Notes: generated by a model not told the origin, from the letters alone. A stretch of DNA of 39,407 nt from an uncultured Acetobacteraceae bacterium (GCA_903918195.1 CAIXDS010000294.1:1-39407); one strand, 5' to 3'; numbered from the stretch's first letter, positions 1 to 9,106 are shown. Program-made: numbers and translations.

Positions 1-170
1 AGCGCATCCGCCGCGGTGTCTTCAAGAGCGTTACCGACCTGGAGGTCGCCATCCATAGCTACCTCGCCGAGCACAACGGGCACCCCAAGCCCTTCGTCTG
101 GACCGCCAGAGCCGCCGACATCCTCGCCAAGGTCCGCCGTGGAAAGCAAGCGTTGGAGTCGCAACACTAG
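1..170 (+). CDS. IS630-family transposase, C-terminal end (partial)
   Basis: Reading from base 3, the frame encodes a 55-residue tail that begins RIRRGVFKSV, contains FVWTARAADILAKV and ends in a TAG at 168-170. The pattern 'H-x-KPFVWTA-xx-xDILAKV-R' is the characteristic end of IS630-family DDE transposases, just after the last catalytic acidic residue. The start and the DDE core lie outside the window, so it cannot be judged whether the element is intact. The stop codon falls on the edge of the inverted repeat at 167-193. The family assignment is recognition of the tail only. Confidence 0.75.
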   Translation, partial: RIRRGVFKSVTDLEVAIHSYLAEHNGHPKPFVWTARAADILAKVRRGKQALESQH

Positions 171-352
171 GTTAAGATATCCGATTGATTTAATTGGCAA
201 AATAAAAGGGCCAGAGCTGTGTGGGAAGCGGCGCCTTCCATGAAGGCTCCTCACCACTGGGATGCCGGACGCGATCCACACCCGCCAGGGATTGGGAGGT
301 TGCTGGCCGCCTGGATTTTACCTTTTTTAATCAATGAGATCGCTTAACCTAG
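167..352. repeat. 186-bp inverted-repeat unit, IS630/MITE-like, flanked by TA
   Basis: The bases ctaggttaag (167-176) are the exact reverse complement of cttaacctag (343-352). The next 17 inward positions match at about 12 (shared attgatt core). If the outermost TA pairs (168-169 and 350-351) are duplicated target sites, the unit is TA-GGTTAAG...CTTAACC-TA, as expected of IS630/Tc1-mariner ends. The interior (about 130 bp) has no convincing ORF. It may be a MITE inserted at the transposase stop codon, or 326-352 may be the real right end of the IS with an extra internal copy at 167-193. The left end of the IS is outside the window, so the two cannot be separated here. Confidence 0.5.
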
Positions 353-396
353 AGCCTATGGGGCAGAGCCCTGGCCTTCCTTCACCCGGCCGTCTT

Positions 397-3300
397 CTAT
401 GCCGCTTCGCGGTCGTCGCCGCGACCTTCCGGTCCCAGGCGCGCCAAGGTCGTGATCATGGAGACGCCAATCCCCGTGATTGACGCATCGATCCGACGAA
501 CCGTCCGCGCCGCACCGTCCTGGTCCCCTCGTTCTGCCTGCTCGGCCAGGTCCTGCATGGTTTTCGCCAGGCCCACAGCCCCAAGCTCCCGCGCGCGGCC
601 ACCAATATCGAGGCAGATGCGCTCAATCGCGTCGGCCTCCCAGCCAGGCAGGAGTTCGCCGAGGCGCGAGCACCGTGCCGTGAGGTCGATCAAAAATTCG
701 CGGACGCAGGCCTGGGTCCGGTCGATGCCAATGTCTGCGACCATGCATTGCAGCGACAGCAGCGAGACCATAGCGGTGCCATCCGCGGACTTGCCTTCTT
801 TCGCGTCGGCGCCCTCGCCATCGGCCCCGCCGTCGAGTGCGCCGACCCTGCCGGCATCGATCCACCCCCGCAGGTCTGCCGCCAGGCGATCGAGATTGAC
901 CGGCTTCACAACCCTGGCTGTCATCCCCTCCTCGGTGCAACGCTTGCGGATGACCGCGCCGGTCAGGGCGGTCAAAGCGATGATCGGCATCGAGGCCATG
1001 CGGCCGCCCATCGCGCGGATACGTCGCGTGGCCTCGAAGCCGTCCATGCCAGGCATCTGAAGGTCCATCAGGACCGCATCGAAAGCAACACTGGCGGCCA
1101 GGCGGACCGCGGCTCCTCCGCTATCCGCAACGACGGTGGTGAACCCGCGCCGCGACAGCACTGCCGAGAGGAGCGACTGGTTCACCTTGTTGTCCTCAAC
1201 GATGAGGACGCGCGCGGCGCCGGGCAGTGGTGCCGCGGGATCAATGCACTCAAATGCCGGAACGGCCCCGAGGAAGGTGGCGACAGTGCTCGCCACCTGC
1301 CGCCCGTCGGCTGTCGGCGGCAGGATCGCGTCGGCCATCGAAGCGCCGTTCACGAGCGTGCCGAGCACGACAATGGCTGACCGACGCCCATAAGCCGTGG
1401 TTCGCAGGCGCGTGAACAGTGCTTCCGGCGGCATTCCCGTGATCTCGGCGTTCACGACCACTGCGTCGACAGCGCCGCAGCGTGAAGCCATCCGTTCCGC
1501 CAGGCCGATGGCGAGGAAGCCATCCTCGGCCATCTCGACGGCCACGCCCATCCGGGTCAGATGGCTGGCCAGGCGGCGACCCGCAACCTCGTCGAAGCCG
1601 ACAATGAGAGCGGTGCGGCCGGCGTACGGCGCGCCCTGCCATTTGGGGGCGGGGCGCTCCGCAGGGAATTCGAACGTGAACTCGCTGCCCACCCCGACGG
1701 TGCTTTCCACGGTCAGCGATCCGCCCATCAGAGCGGCGTTCTCGCGGCACAGTGCGAGCCCGAGCCCAAGCCCCTCCTGCCCTTCCGATACCTCGCCGCG
1801 GCCCCTTCTGAATCGCTCGAAAATCAGCGGCCGGTCCTCCGGCACGATGCCTGGGCCGGTGTCGGACACCACGAGCCGAATCGACGTACGGCCATCGGCA
1901 TCCGTAATGGCAGAGGCACGGATCTCGACCGAACCGCTGCCGGTGTACTTGATCGCATTGGTCGCCAGATTGAACAGCACCTGCCGCAATCTGGTCGGGT
2001 CAACCATCCAGCGGCCATGCACGGCATCATCGAAGCGCGTTCTGATATCCAGCCCCTTGTCATGCGCTTGCGGAGCCAGAACGTCCGAAACCTCATCCAC
2101 GAACCCCACGACATCGACCTCGGCGGGCTGCAGGTCCGCGCCGCCAACGCCGCTCGCGACCTCAAGCAGACCATTCAGCATGGCCAGGAGCGCCTCGCAA
2201 CTGGCGCCAATCCGCTCGATCCAGCTGCGCTGAGCGGCCTCGAGACCGCCTTCCTCCAGCAGAAGCGCAGAGATACCGAGAATGCTGTTCATCGGCGTCC
2301 GGACATCGTGGCCAACCGCCGCGAGGACCCGGTCGCGATCCGTCGCAACCGCCTTCACCTGCTCGCGAAGCAGGGCGGCGTCAGCCTCCGCCATGTCCGC
2401 CCGCGAGCCGGACGCAACAGCCTCGGATACGTCGCGTGCCGTTCCGCGGAAGCCACCGGACGGCAGCGGCGCGAGGCTCAGCCGATGCATGAGATCGCCG
2501 CTCCCGGCGGTCCCGACCTGTATGTCGAGTGCGTCCAGCCGCGCCCGCGCTTTGAGGGATGCGGCGATGCGCCTGCAGGCGGGATCGCTCTCTCCGGCCG
2601 TCTGCCCGAGAACGTCGATGAACGGCTGGCCGAGGCCCCGGCAGATGAGGTCGGGCGCGAACCCCGCAGTGGAGATGAGCCTGCCCTGGTCGTCCAGGTC
2701 GAAGCTCCAGTCCGCCCCATAGACTGCCACAGACGGCGTGACGTGACCGGACTTGCGACCCGTTGGCAGCGCCATGAGGAGCAGGCACACGGCCGCGCTG
2801 GCGACGAGGAAGATGCCGAGCCTGGCCGCCGAGGGATCGCTCCAGGCGGCGCGAATATCAACGTCTGAGGCGAGCGACGTCCGCACCGCCGCGCGAATGG
2901 AGGGCACCTCCGCTGCCGCGGTCAGGGTTGCCGGCTTGCCCGTCAGACGGTCAAAGGCAAGCAGCAACCGGGGAAACAAATCAGACGCCAGCAAGCCGTC
3001 GCGCGGAACCTCCGCGGGCGAAGCGTCAGTCTGGATAAGCACCGAGCCGTCTGGCGCGATCAGCCCCGAGGACATCGCCGACGATATCCAGCCGGGTCGG
3101 ACGAGTCCGCGAAGGTCCTCAAGGCGGAAGATGGCGCCGACCAGTCCGACCGAATGTCCGGAATCGTCGAGCACGTTGCGGGTGACCACCGCCGTCGATC
3201 CGGCCCGAAGCCAGGACGGGTCAACCCGCTGCAGCGCGAGGGCTCCGGCTTGTTGTTCAGTTCCGTGTTGGAACCACTTCAACTGCCCGACGTCCGCCTC

Positions 3301-3663
3301 GCCGGGGGAAAATGGGACCGAAGCGGCCACGACCCTGCCCGCAGCGTTCACCAGGAAGGTTGAACTGGCGTAAGGGACCGCGCCCTGCAGCCGGATTTGC
3401 CGTGCCGTCATTGCCAGCCGGTCGGTCGACGTGAAGTCGGCCGGACGGAAGCCTTCGGTCAACTGACCGAACCGAGCGAGCGGCGCATCGATGACTGCCG
3501 CCAGAGCCTGTGCGGTCATCGTCAGGTTTCGTGTCGCGTTTTCCTCGGTCCCGCTCGACGTGGTGGCGAGCCACATGACAGCGGCCGTGACAAGCGCTGC
3601 CACCCCGACAAAGGGAACCACGGCGCGTCGAATACGATAGATTGCCCTCAATGTACGGCGCAC
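397..3663 (-). CDS. membrane hybrid histidine kinase with degenerate receiver and Hpt-like tail
   Basis: A sensor kinase of 1088 residues. It has a TM helix at about 14-36, a periplasmic Cache-like sensor region at about 37-281, a second TM helix at 282-300 and a PAS-like linker at about 310-415. The HisKA H-box GHDVRTP carries the phospho-acceptor His452, followed by an HATPase_c domain (N-box near N565/N569, DTGPG at 601, GLGLGLAL near 631). The first receiver-like domain (about 683-800) has Asn738 where the phospho-Asp should be (VVVNAEI). The second (about 817-935) is intact: acidic pair E823/D824, D867 in LMDLQMPGMDG, K920. The last ~110 residues resemble an Hpt bundle, but the HxxKG signature reads L1018-D-I-G-G, so the His and Lys are absent. 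The start is a GTG at 3663 without a good ribosome site. An AAGGAG lies further upstream, so the start is uncertain. Sensor ligand unknown. Confidence 0.9.
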   Translation of the reverse strand: MRRTLRAIYRIRRAVVPFVGVAALVTAAVMWLATTSSGTEENATRNLTMTAQALAAVIDAPLARFGQLTEGFRPADFTSTDRLAMTARQIRLQGAVPYASSTFLVNAAGRVVAASVPFSPGEADVGQLKWFQHGTEQQAGALALQRVDPSWLRAGSTAVVTRNVLDDSGHSVGLVGAIFRLEDLRGLVRPGWISSAMSSGLIAPDGSVLIQTDASPAEVPRDGLLASDLFPRLLLAFDRLTGKPATLTAAAEVPSIRAAVRTSLASDVDIRAAWSDPSAARLGIFLVASAAVCLLLMALPTGRKSGHVTPSVAVYGADWSFDLDDQGRLISTAGFAPDLICRGLGQPFIDVLGQTAGESDPACRRIAASLKARARLDALDIQVGTAGSGDLMHRLSLAPLPSGGFRGTARDVSEAVASGSRADMAEADAALLREQVKAVATDRDRVLAAVGHDVRTPMNSILGISALLLEEGGLEAAQRSWIERIGASCEALLAMLNGLLEVASGVGGADLQPAEVDVVGFVDEVSDVLAPQAHDKGLDIRTRFDDAVHGRWMVDPTRLRQVLFNLATNAIKYTGSGSVEIRASAITDADGRTSIRLVVSDTGPGIVPEDRPLIFERFRRGRGEVSEGQEGLGLGLALCRENAALMGGSLTVESTVGVGSEFTFEFPAERPAPKWQGAPYAGRTALIVGFDEVAGRRLASHLTRMGVAVEMAEDGFLAIGLAERMASRCGAVDAVVVNAEITGMPPEALFTRLRTTAYGRRSAIVVLGTLVNGASMADAILPPTADGRQVASTVATFLGAVPAFECIDPAAPLPGAARVLIVEDNKVNQSLLSAVLSRRGFTTVVADSGGAAVRLAASVAFDAVLMDLQMPGMDGFEATRRIRAMGGRMASMPIIALTALTGAVIRKRCTEEGMTARVVKPVNLDRLAADLRGWIDAGRVGALDGGADGEGADAKEGKSADGTAMVSLLSLQCMVADIGIDRTQACVREFLIDLTARCSRLGELLPGWEADAIERICLDIGGRARELGAVGLAKTMQDLAEQAERGDQDGAARTVRRIDASITGIGVSMITTLARLGPEGRGDDREAA

Positions 3664-3772
3664 CGGATTTTCATGTTGCAGATGAATAACAGAGCGTGGT
3701 TATCTCCTTAACAATCGGTAGTTAATTATCGGTTAAAAAGCTGTTCCCTCAAGAAAGTTGATACCGCCGGCA

Positions 3773-4405
3773 TCAGATCATCTGGCTGTGGGCGCAATCG
3801 GACCATGCCTGTCCTTCCGGACCTGCGGGCGGGATCAGCAGCGACGGCAGGCCGGCGGGCACCGCAAAGTCCAGGGTGCCGCCGCCGAGCAGAATAAGAA
3901 TCCGGCCAAGCGAGACCTCGTCCTGCGCGGACGGAGCATCGATGCCGTGCTTTGCATCGCCGCTCGCCTGCAATTTCCAGTTGCCTGACGGACCGCCAAA
4001 CCGGACCTTTACCAGGGAGCGGGTTGCGATGCGGGAAGCCTCGGAGGCGGGCAAAGCCACGTGGAAGTTGACGCCCTTGCTTCTGCGGATGGTGATCGTG
4101 ACGGCCGCCCGGTCGCCCGCCGCCGTCGCAATGCAATGATCCGCCCGCGTCTGGAACGACCACGCCAGCCGAAGGATACGGTGCGCGGGTTGCGGTGGCG
4201 GTTGCGGGGGGACAGGCAGCAACGCGACTTCAACCGGTGGCGCCGGCGGCGGTTCGATTTGCTGACAGGCGGCGGTCATAACCACCAGCGCCAGAGCACC
4301 GCCCAGAGCAATGCTTGAAACGCGACCACGCGCGCCCCGCTGCTGTCCGGCGGAAGGACGGCAATCACCATGGAGCCCTGTATGGCAGGCAGGAACGGCG
4401 ATCAT
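3773..4405 (-). CDS. putative lipoprotein, unknown function
   Basis: The protein has a hydrophobic stretch SIALGGALALVVMTAAC followed by a Pro-rich linker (PPPAPPVEVALLPVPPQPPP). This looks like a lipoprotein signal with MTAAC as lipobox and a tethering linker. The remaining ~150 residues have no domain I recognise; alternating hydrophobic strands and a glycine-rich ILLGGG segment suggest a small beta-rich domain. The chosen ATG (4405) has a gagg five bases upstream. An upstream ATG at 4438 is also possible. Either start leaves an unusually long hydrophilic segment before the hydrophobic core. It lies upstream of, and in the same direction as, the kinase, separated by about 110 bp of AT-richer DNA. 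Confidence 0.5.
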   Translation of the reverse strand: MIAVPACHTGLHGDCRPSAGQQRGARGRVSSIALGGALALVVMTAACQQIEPPPAPPVEVALLPVPPQPPPQPAHRILRLAWSFQTRADHCIATAAGDRAAVTITIRRSKGVNFHVALPASEASRIATRSLVKVRFGGPSGNWKLQASGDAKHGIDAPSAQDEVSLGRILILLGGGTLDFAVPAGLPSLLIPPAGPEGQAWSDCAHSQMI

Positions 4406-4638
4406 AACGGCCTCAGGGGTATCATCATGCATGCGCATCTTCCGACCGTGGTCCGCTGTGAGGCTGCAAGAGAGTAAGGCGCGCCCCGGAGATAGGCGAA
4501 TCCGGCTTCGGAGAGGTGGCGTCCGACGCCGCAGGCAACCTGGTCAGCAACCCCGCAACGGCGTGAAGACCTCCGACATCATGGACCCGGCCGGTGCCGC
4601 GAGGCTGGTTGCAGCGTTCGTGACGATTTCCGCGCCGC

Positions 4639-4989
4639 TCAGAACCGTTCCTGGCCGCACTGGCGGAACGGGTCGGGGAAGTCGCGGGTCAGGCCGAACG
4701 ACGCGTTGGTCACCAGTTCGTTCATGCCGTGGTGCAGTTCCTCCTCGGGCTCAGCGCGGGTGGCCATGCGATGGAAGGCGTCCTCCAGCTGGCGCAGATC
4801 GCGCAGTTCGATCATCAGGTGCCACTCGCCCAGGCAAGATGGCCCGAAACCCAGCTTTCGGCGCGTCAGCCTCCAGGATTCGATCAGCCCTCCGGCCCGC
4901 AAGTTGGTCATGCAGCGTGTCACGTTCGCATGGAAATGCATGTCGCGGACCCCGGGTTTGAGGTCGCACCAGACATGGTAGATGTCCAT
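4639..4989 (-). CDS. DUF6614-like small protein
   Basis: A compact protein of 116 residues starting MDIYHVWCDLKPGV. It contains GLIESWRLTRRKLGFGP and a GEWHLMIELRDLRQLEDAF segment. I recall this pattern (DIYHVWxDLKPG...WRLxRxKLGxGPxxLGEFHxMIExxDLxQLDxAF) from the DUF6614 family of alphaproteobacteria, a likely ferredoxin-like alpha/beta dimeric barrel fold of unknown function. The ATG at 4989 has a ggag seven bases upstream, better than the GTG four codons earlier. It follows the ABC transporter operon on the same strand after an 81-bp gap and may be its last gene. The family name is from memory. Confidence 0.65.
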   Translation of the reverse strand: MDIYHVWCDLKPGVRDMHFHANVTRCMTNLRAGGLIESWRLTRRKLGFGPSCLGEWHLMIELRDLRQLEDAFHRMATRAEPEEELHHGMNELVTNASFGLTRDFPDPFRQCGQERF

Positions 4990-5070
4990 CGGCTGCTCCA
5001 CGAGTCCCGCACGGGGCGTGTCCCCGCCTGGGAGAGATGATCGGACCGGCGACAGCGGGAAGACAAGGTC

Positions 5071-6078
5071 TCAGGCAGCGTGCCGGCCTTCTTCCACCGC
5101 GTGGCAGGCCACCAGCACCTCGCCTTGCGGGTCGGCCAGCAATGTGTGCGCCGGCCGCTCGATGCGGCAGCGCGCATTCGCCAGCGGACAACGCGGGTGG
5201 AAGCTGCAGCCCGGCGGCGGGTCGATCGGGCTCGGCACCTCGCCGCCCACCGGCGTGCGCGGCTTGCCGGTCATGGCGAGGTCGGGAATGGCCTCCAGCA
5301 GCAGGCGCGTGTAGGGATGGCGCGGCGTGCGGAACACCGCCTCGCCCGGGCCGAGTTCGACGATGCGGCCGAGATACATCACCCCCAGCCGGTCCGACAT
5401 GTGCCGCACCACCGCCAGGTTGTGGCTGATGAACAGATAGGTCAGCCCCAGCCGCATCTGCAGGTCGCGCATCAGGTTGAGGATCTGCGCCTGCACCGAC
5501 ACGTCGAGGGCGCTGGTCGGCTCGTCGCAGACCAGGAACGCCGGCTCGCTCGACAAGGCGCGGGCGATCGAGATGCGCTGGCGCTGTCCGCCGCTGAACT
5601 CGTGCGGGAATTTTTCACCGTCGGCCGGCGACAATCCGACTTGCGTGAGCAGCGCGCCAACCCGCTCCACAATGGCGGACCGCGACGATAACAGCGCGAA
5701 CGCGCGGATCGGCTCGGCGACGATGTCGCGCACGCGCCAGCGCGGATTCAGCGAGGCGTAGGGGTCCTGAAAAATCATGTTCATGCGCCGCCGCAGCGCC
5801 GGCTGGGCGCGCGCCGCCGAAAGCGCTTTGCCCTCGAACAGGATTTGTCCCGCACTCGGCGCGTAGAGCCCGACCGCCAGCCGGGCCACCGTGGACTTGC
5901 CGCAGCCGCTCTCGCCCACCAGCGACAGCGTGCTGCCGCGCGCGATGGAAAAATTGATGTCGTCAACGGCACGCAACAGCAGCCGCCCCTTGCGGGTGAG
6001 CGTGCGTTGCAGCCAGGGTTTTGAAACGTCGAAGCTGCGCGTGACACCGATCGCCTGCAACACCGGTGTGTCAGGCAT
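5071..6078 (-). CDS. dppF: oligopeptide/dipeptide ABC transporter ATP-binding protein (DppF/OppF type)
   Basis: A cytoplasmic ATPase of 335 residues that energises a peptide-type importer. Visible motifs are Walker A GESGCGKST, a Q-loop FQDPYASLNPR, signature SGGQRQRIS, Walker B with LVCDEPTSALDVSVQ, and a switch His in YLFISHNLAVV. The C-terminal oligopeptide-transporter extension contains a CSFHPRCPLANARC cysteine cluster typical of OppD/F-type subunits. The ATG start lies inside the end of the preceding dppD gene (8-bp overlap), indicating translational coupling. Substrate class cannot be told from the ATPase; dipeptides, oligopeptides or nickel chelates are family options. Confidence 0.92.
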   Translation of the reverse strand: MPDTPVLQAIGVTRSFDVSKPWLQRTLTRKGRLLLRAVDDINFSIARGSTLSLVGESGCGKSTVARLAVGLYAPSAGQILFEGKALSAARAQPALRRRMNMIFQDPYASLNPRWRVRDIVAEPIRAFALLSSRSAIVERVGALLTQVGLSPADGEKFPHEFSGGQRQRISIARALSSEPAFLVCDEPTSALDVSVQAQILNLMRDLQMRLGLTYLFISHNLAVVRHMSDRLGVMYLGRIVELGPGEAVFRTPRHPYTRLLLEAIPDLAMTGKPRTPVGGEVPSPIDPPPGCSFHPRCPLANARCRIERPAHTLLADPQGEVLVACHAVEEGRHAA

Positions 6079-7030
6079 CGTACAACCAGCAGGCGGCCCG
6101 CGTGTCGCCGGCATCGAACAGATCGGGCCGCTCAACGCGGCACCGGTGAAAAACCTTCGGGCAGCGCGGGCTGAAGGCGCAGCCGGCGGGAATCGCCGTC
6201 AGGCGGGGCATGGCGCCGTCGATCTGGCGCAGCCGCCCGACCCGATGTTGCAGTGACGGAATGCTGTCCATCAGCCCTTGCGTGTAGGGATGCGCAGGTT
6301 GCTGCACCACGGCGCGCACCGGGCCGATCTCGGCGATGCGGCCGGCATACATCACCGCCACACGGTCGGCGGCCTCGGCAATCACGCCCATGTCGTGCGT
6401 CACCAGCATCACCGCGGTGCCGTGGTCGCGGGTCAGCCGCTTCAGCAGGGCGATGATCTGCGCCTGGACCGATACGTCGAGCGCCGTGGTCGGCTCGTCG
6501 GCAATCAGCAGACGCGGCTCGGCGCACAGCGCCAGCGCGATCACCACGCGCTGGCGCATGCCGCCGGAAAATTCGTGCGGATAGGCGCCAATGCGTTGCC
6601 GCGCAGCCGGAATGCCGACTTCCTCCAGCCAGCGCACCGCCCGCGCGCGCGCATCGCGATCGGACAGCTGCAGATGCGTCTGAATGGTTTCCACCAGCTG
6701 GCGGCCGATCGAATAGAGCGGGTTCAGCGTGGTCAGCGGGTCCTGGAAAATGGCGCCGATCTGCCGGCCGCGGATAGGGCGCAGCTGTTCGCGCGTGGGC
6801 GTGTCGATGCGCCTTCCGTCCAGTCGGATCTGCCCGCCGGCGATCCGCCCGGGCGGCTCCAGCAGACCGATAATGGCAGCGCCGGTCAGCGATTTTCCCG
6901 CCCCGCTCTCGCCTACCACGCCCAACACCTCGCCGGCGCCGATGCTGAACGACACTTGGTCAAGCGCCCGCAGCAGGCCGCGGCGGGTGGGAAACTCGAC
7001 GGTGAGGCCATCAACTTCCAGCAGGGTCAT
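6071..7030 (-). CDS. dppD: oligopeptide/dipeptide ABC transporter ATP-binding protein (DppD/OppD type)
   Basis: The second ATPase of the importer, 319 residues, starting [15 protein letters not shown]. Walker [11 protein letters not shown]-loop [12 protein letters not shown], signature SGGMRQRV, Walker [16 protein letters not shown] and switch VTHDMGV are all present. The C-terminal extension has [14 protein letters not shown], the cysteine motif of the OppD/DppD subfamily. The ATG overlaps the stop of dppC by 4 bp. The frame stays open for about 880 bases upstream across dppC, but the domain clearly starts at 7030. It pairs with the DppF subunit as a heterodimeric ATPase. Confidence 0.92.
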   Translation of the reverse strand: MTLLEVDGLTVEFPTRRGLLRALDQVSFSIGAGEVLGVVGESGAGKSLTGAAIIGLLEPPGRIAGGQIRLDGRRIDTPTREQLRPIRGRQIGAIFQDPLTTLNPLYSIGRQLVETIQTHLQLSDRDARARAVRWLEEVGIPAARQRIGAYPHEFSGGMRQRVVIALALCAEPRLLIADEPTTALDVSVQAQIIALLKRLTRDHGTAVMLVTHDMGVIAEAADRVAVMYAGRIAEIGPVRAVVQQPAHPYTQGLMDSIPSLQHRVGRLRQIDGAMPRLTAIPAGCAFSPRCPKVFHRCRVERPDLFDAGDTRAACWLYDA

Positions 7031-7947
7031 CGCAGACGCGGATTCAGGGCATCGCGCAGCCAGTCGCCCAGCAGGTTGATCGACAGCACCAGCACGGCCA
7101 GCGTGGCGCCGGGGAAGACAGTGATCCACCATTCGCCGGAAAACAGGAAATCGTTGCCGATTCTTATCAGCGTGCCCAGCGATGGCTGCGTCGGCGGCAG
7201 GCCGACGCCGAGAAACGACAGCGTCGCCTCGTCCAGGATCGCCAGGCCCAGATTCAAGGTGGCAATTACCAGCACGGGGCCGAGCACATTGGGCAGGATG
7301 TGGCTGAGCATGATCCGCCACGATGGCAAACCGATCACCCTTGCCGCCATGACGTATTCCCGACCGCGCTCGACCAGCGTCGAGCCGCGCACGGTGCGGG
7401 CGAATTGCGGCCAGCGGGCGATGCCGATGGCGAACACCAGCACATACACCTGGGCACGATCGTGCACGTCGCGGGGCAACGCCGCGCGCACCACCCCATC
7501 CACCAGCAGCGCGATCAGGATGGCCGGGAAGGTCAACTGGATATCGGCAATGCGCATCAGCAGGGAATCGACGACGCCGCCCACATAGCCGGCGACCAAA
7601 CCCGTCGCGATGCCGACCGCAAGGGCAAACGCAATCGCCAGCGCCCCCACCGCCAGGCTGATGCGGGTGCCGTACATGATGGCGGACAGCAGGTCGCGGC
7701 CCTGGTCGTCGGTGCCGAGCGGCCAGGCCCAGCCGGAATCCGCGCCCCCGATGAAGGCGGGGGGCCTGAAGCTGTCCATCACGCTCAGGCTGGCGAGATC
7801 GGAGGGGTCGTGCGGCGCCAGCCACGGACTGAACACCGCGCCTGCCACCACGAGCAGCAGCAGCAGCGCCGAGACCAGTGCCACCGGGGAACGACGAAAA
7901 GAAAAGCAAAAATCGCTGTCCCAGACGCGCGCGATCATGCGGTTCAT
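7027..7947 (-). CDS. dppC: peptide-type ABC transporter permease (DppC/OppC type)
   Basis: An inner-membrane permease of 306 residues. The N-terminal region (MNRMIARVWDSDFCFSF) and first TM helix are typical of the OppC N-terminal domain. It is followed by the signature WPLGTDDQGRDLLSAIMYG and a BPD_transp_1 core with the EAA-type loop around EYVMAARVIGLPSWRIM ahead of HILPNVLGPVLV. It ends ...DALNPRLR, the standard DppC terminus. The ATG overlaps the stop of dppB by 4 bp. With DppB it forms the translocation pore. Confidence 0.92.
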   Translation of the reverse strand: MNRMIARVWDSDFCFSFRRSPVALVSALLLLLVVAGAVFSPWLAPHDPSDLASLSVMDSFRPPAFIGGADSGWAWPLGTDDQGRDLLSAIMYGTRISLAVGALAIAFALAVGIATGLVAGYVGGVVDSLLMRIADIQLTFPAILIALLVDGVVRAALPRDVHDRAQVYVLVFAIGIARWPQFARTVRGSTLVERGREYVMAARVIGLPSWRIMLSHILPNVLGPVLVIATLNLGLAILDEATLSFLGVGLPPTQPSLGTLIRIGNDFLFSGEWWITVFPGATLAVLVLSINLLGDWLRDALNPRLR

Positions 7948-8933
7948 CTGGTCCCCGTCAGCGCCCGACGATCGACGCGCAGACGCGGGTCCACCGCATA
8001 ATACAGCAGGTCCACGATCAGATTGATGCCCACGAACAGCAGCGCGACCAGCAGCAGATAGGCCGACATCACCGGAATATCGGCCACCCCGATCGACTGC
8101 ACCAGCAGCAGCCCGATGCCTGGCCACTGGAACACCGTTTCGGTCACGATCGAGAAAGCGAGCAGGCCGCCGATCTGCAGGCCGACGATGGTGATCACCG
8201 GCACCAGCGTGTTCTTCAGCGCATGGCCGAAATTGATCGCCCGCTCCGGCAGGCCGCGCGCGCGGGCGAACTTGATGTAGTCGCTGCGCAGCACCTCCAG
8301 CATCTCCGCCCGCACCAGGCGCATGATCAGCGTCATCTGGAACAACCCCAGCGTGATCGCCGGCAGCACCAGCGAGCGCCAGCCGCTGATGGTCAGGAAC
8401 CCGGTGCTCCAGTGCGAGAACCGCACCACTTCGCCGCGGCCGAAGCTGGGCAGCCAGCCCAGCAGCACGGCAAAGACGAGAATGAGCAGGATGCCGATCA
8501 GGAAGGTCGGCAACGACACCCCGACCAGCGAGAAGATCATGAACGCGCGCGCCAGCAGACCGTCGCGCCGTATCGCGGTGTAGACGCCCATCGGCACCCC
8601 CACGAGCAGCGCCAGCACGGCGGCGGTGAGGGACAGTTCCACCGTTGCCGGCAGCCGCTCAAAAATCAGGTCGGATACCGGCCGGGCCAGCCGGTACGAA
8701 ATGCCGAACTGCCCGTGCAGCGCCGCCCACATGAAGTGCGCGTATTGCACGAGAAAGGGTTGATCGAGGCCGAGTTGGTGCACCAGTGCCGCACGCTGCG
8801 CCTCGGTGGTGTCCTGACCCAGCATGATGGTGACGGGGTCGCCGACGAAGGCGAACATGGCATAGGCGATGAAGCCCACCACGAGCAGAACCGGGATCGC
8901 CTGCAGCAGCCGCGAAATGATGAAGGCGAACAT
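7944..8933 (-). CDS. dppB: peptide-type ABC transporter permease (DppB/OppB type)
   Basis: An inner-membrane permease of 329 residues, first gene of the operon. It starts MFAFIISRLLQAIPVLLVVG, a classic DppB N-terminal helix. It contains GQFGISYRLARPVSDLIFERLPAT, the conserved family block, and an EAA-type loop around SDYIKFARARGLPERAI. The terminus YYAVDPRLR is diagnostic. The upstream 170 bp hold hairpins and presumably the promoter. No periplasmic binding-protein gene lies on either side, so the substrate-binding component must be encoded elsewhere, if it exists. Confidence 0.92.
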   Translation of the reverse strand: MFAFIISRLLQAIPVLLVVGFIAYAMFAFVGDPVTIMLGQDTTEAQRAALVHQLGLDQPFLVQYAHFMWAALHGQFGISYRLARPVSDLIFERLPATVELSLTAAVLALLVGVPMGVYTAIRRDGLLARAFMIFSLVGVSLPTFLIGILLILVFAVLLGWLPSFGRGEVVRFSHWSTGFLTISGWRSLVLPAITLGLFQMTLIMRLVRAEMLEVLRSDYIKFARARGLPERAINFGHALKNTLVPVITIVGLQIGGLLAFSIVTETVFQWPGIGLLLVQSIGVADIPVMSAYLLLVALLFVGINLIVDLLYYAVDPRLRVDRRALTGTR

Positions 8934-9026
8934 CGTGCCGGTTCGGTCTCCCGCTGGCAGAAGCGGTGGAAACATAAGCCACGCAACCGACCGTTGCAAA
9001 GACCGTCGCCGGCGAAAGCAAGGCCA

Positions 9027-9099
9027 GGAACCCAGCACGCTTGAATGAATGGGTTCCAAGGGCCTCTCGGCCCTTGGCGGGTCCAGGGCAGAGCCCTGG
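9027..9099. repeat. cluster of three intergenic hairpins
   Basis: Three consecutive palindromes: ggaaccca/tgggttcc (9027-9034 with 9050-9057), ccaagggcc/ggcccttgg (9056-9064 with 9069-9077, 4-base loop) and ccagggc/gccctgg (9083-9089 with 9093-9099, loop aga). The last sits 7 bp beyond the stop of the AI-2E gene and probably terminates it. Sequences of the type ccaggggc-nnn-gcccctggcctt recur at other gene ends in this window, so they behave like a dispersed REP/BIME-type repeat. Confidence 0.6.
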
Positions 9100-9106
9100 C
9101 CTTTGC

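Noticed and set aside
1561-2868. 435-codon plus-strand open frame
   Set aside because: Shadow of the hybrid kinase in high-GC DNA; composition rich in Arg/Ala/Gln, no motif.
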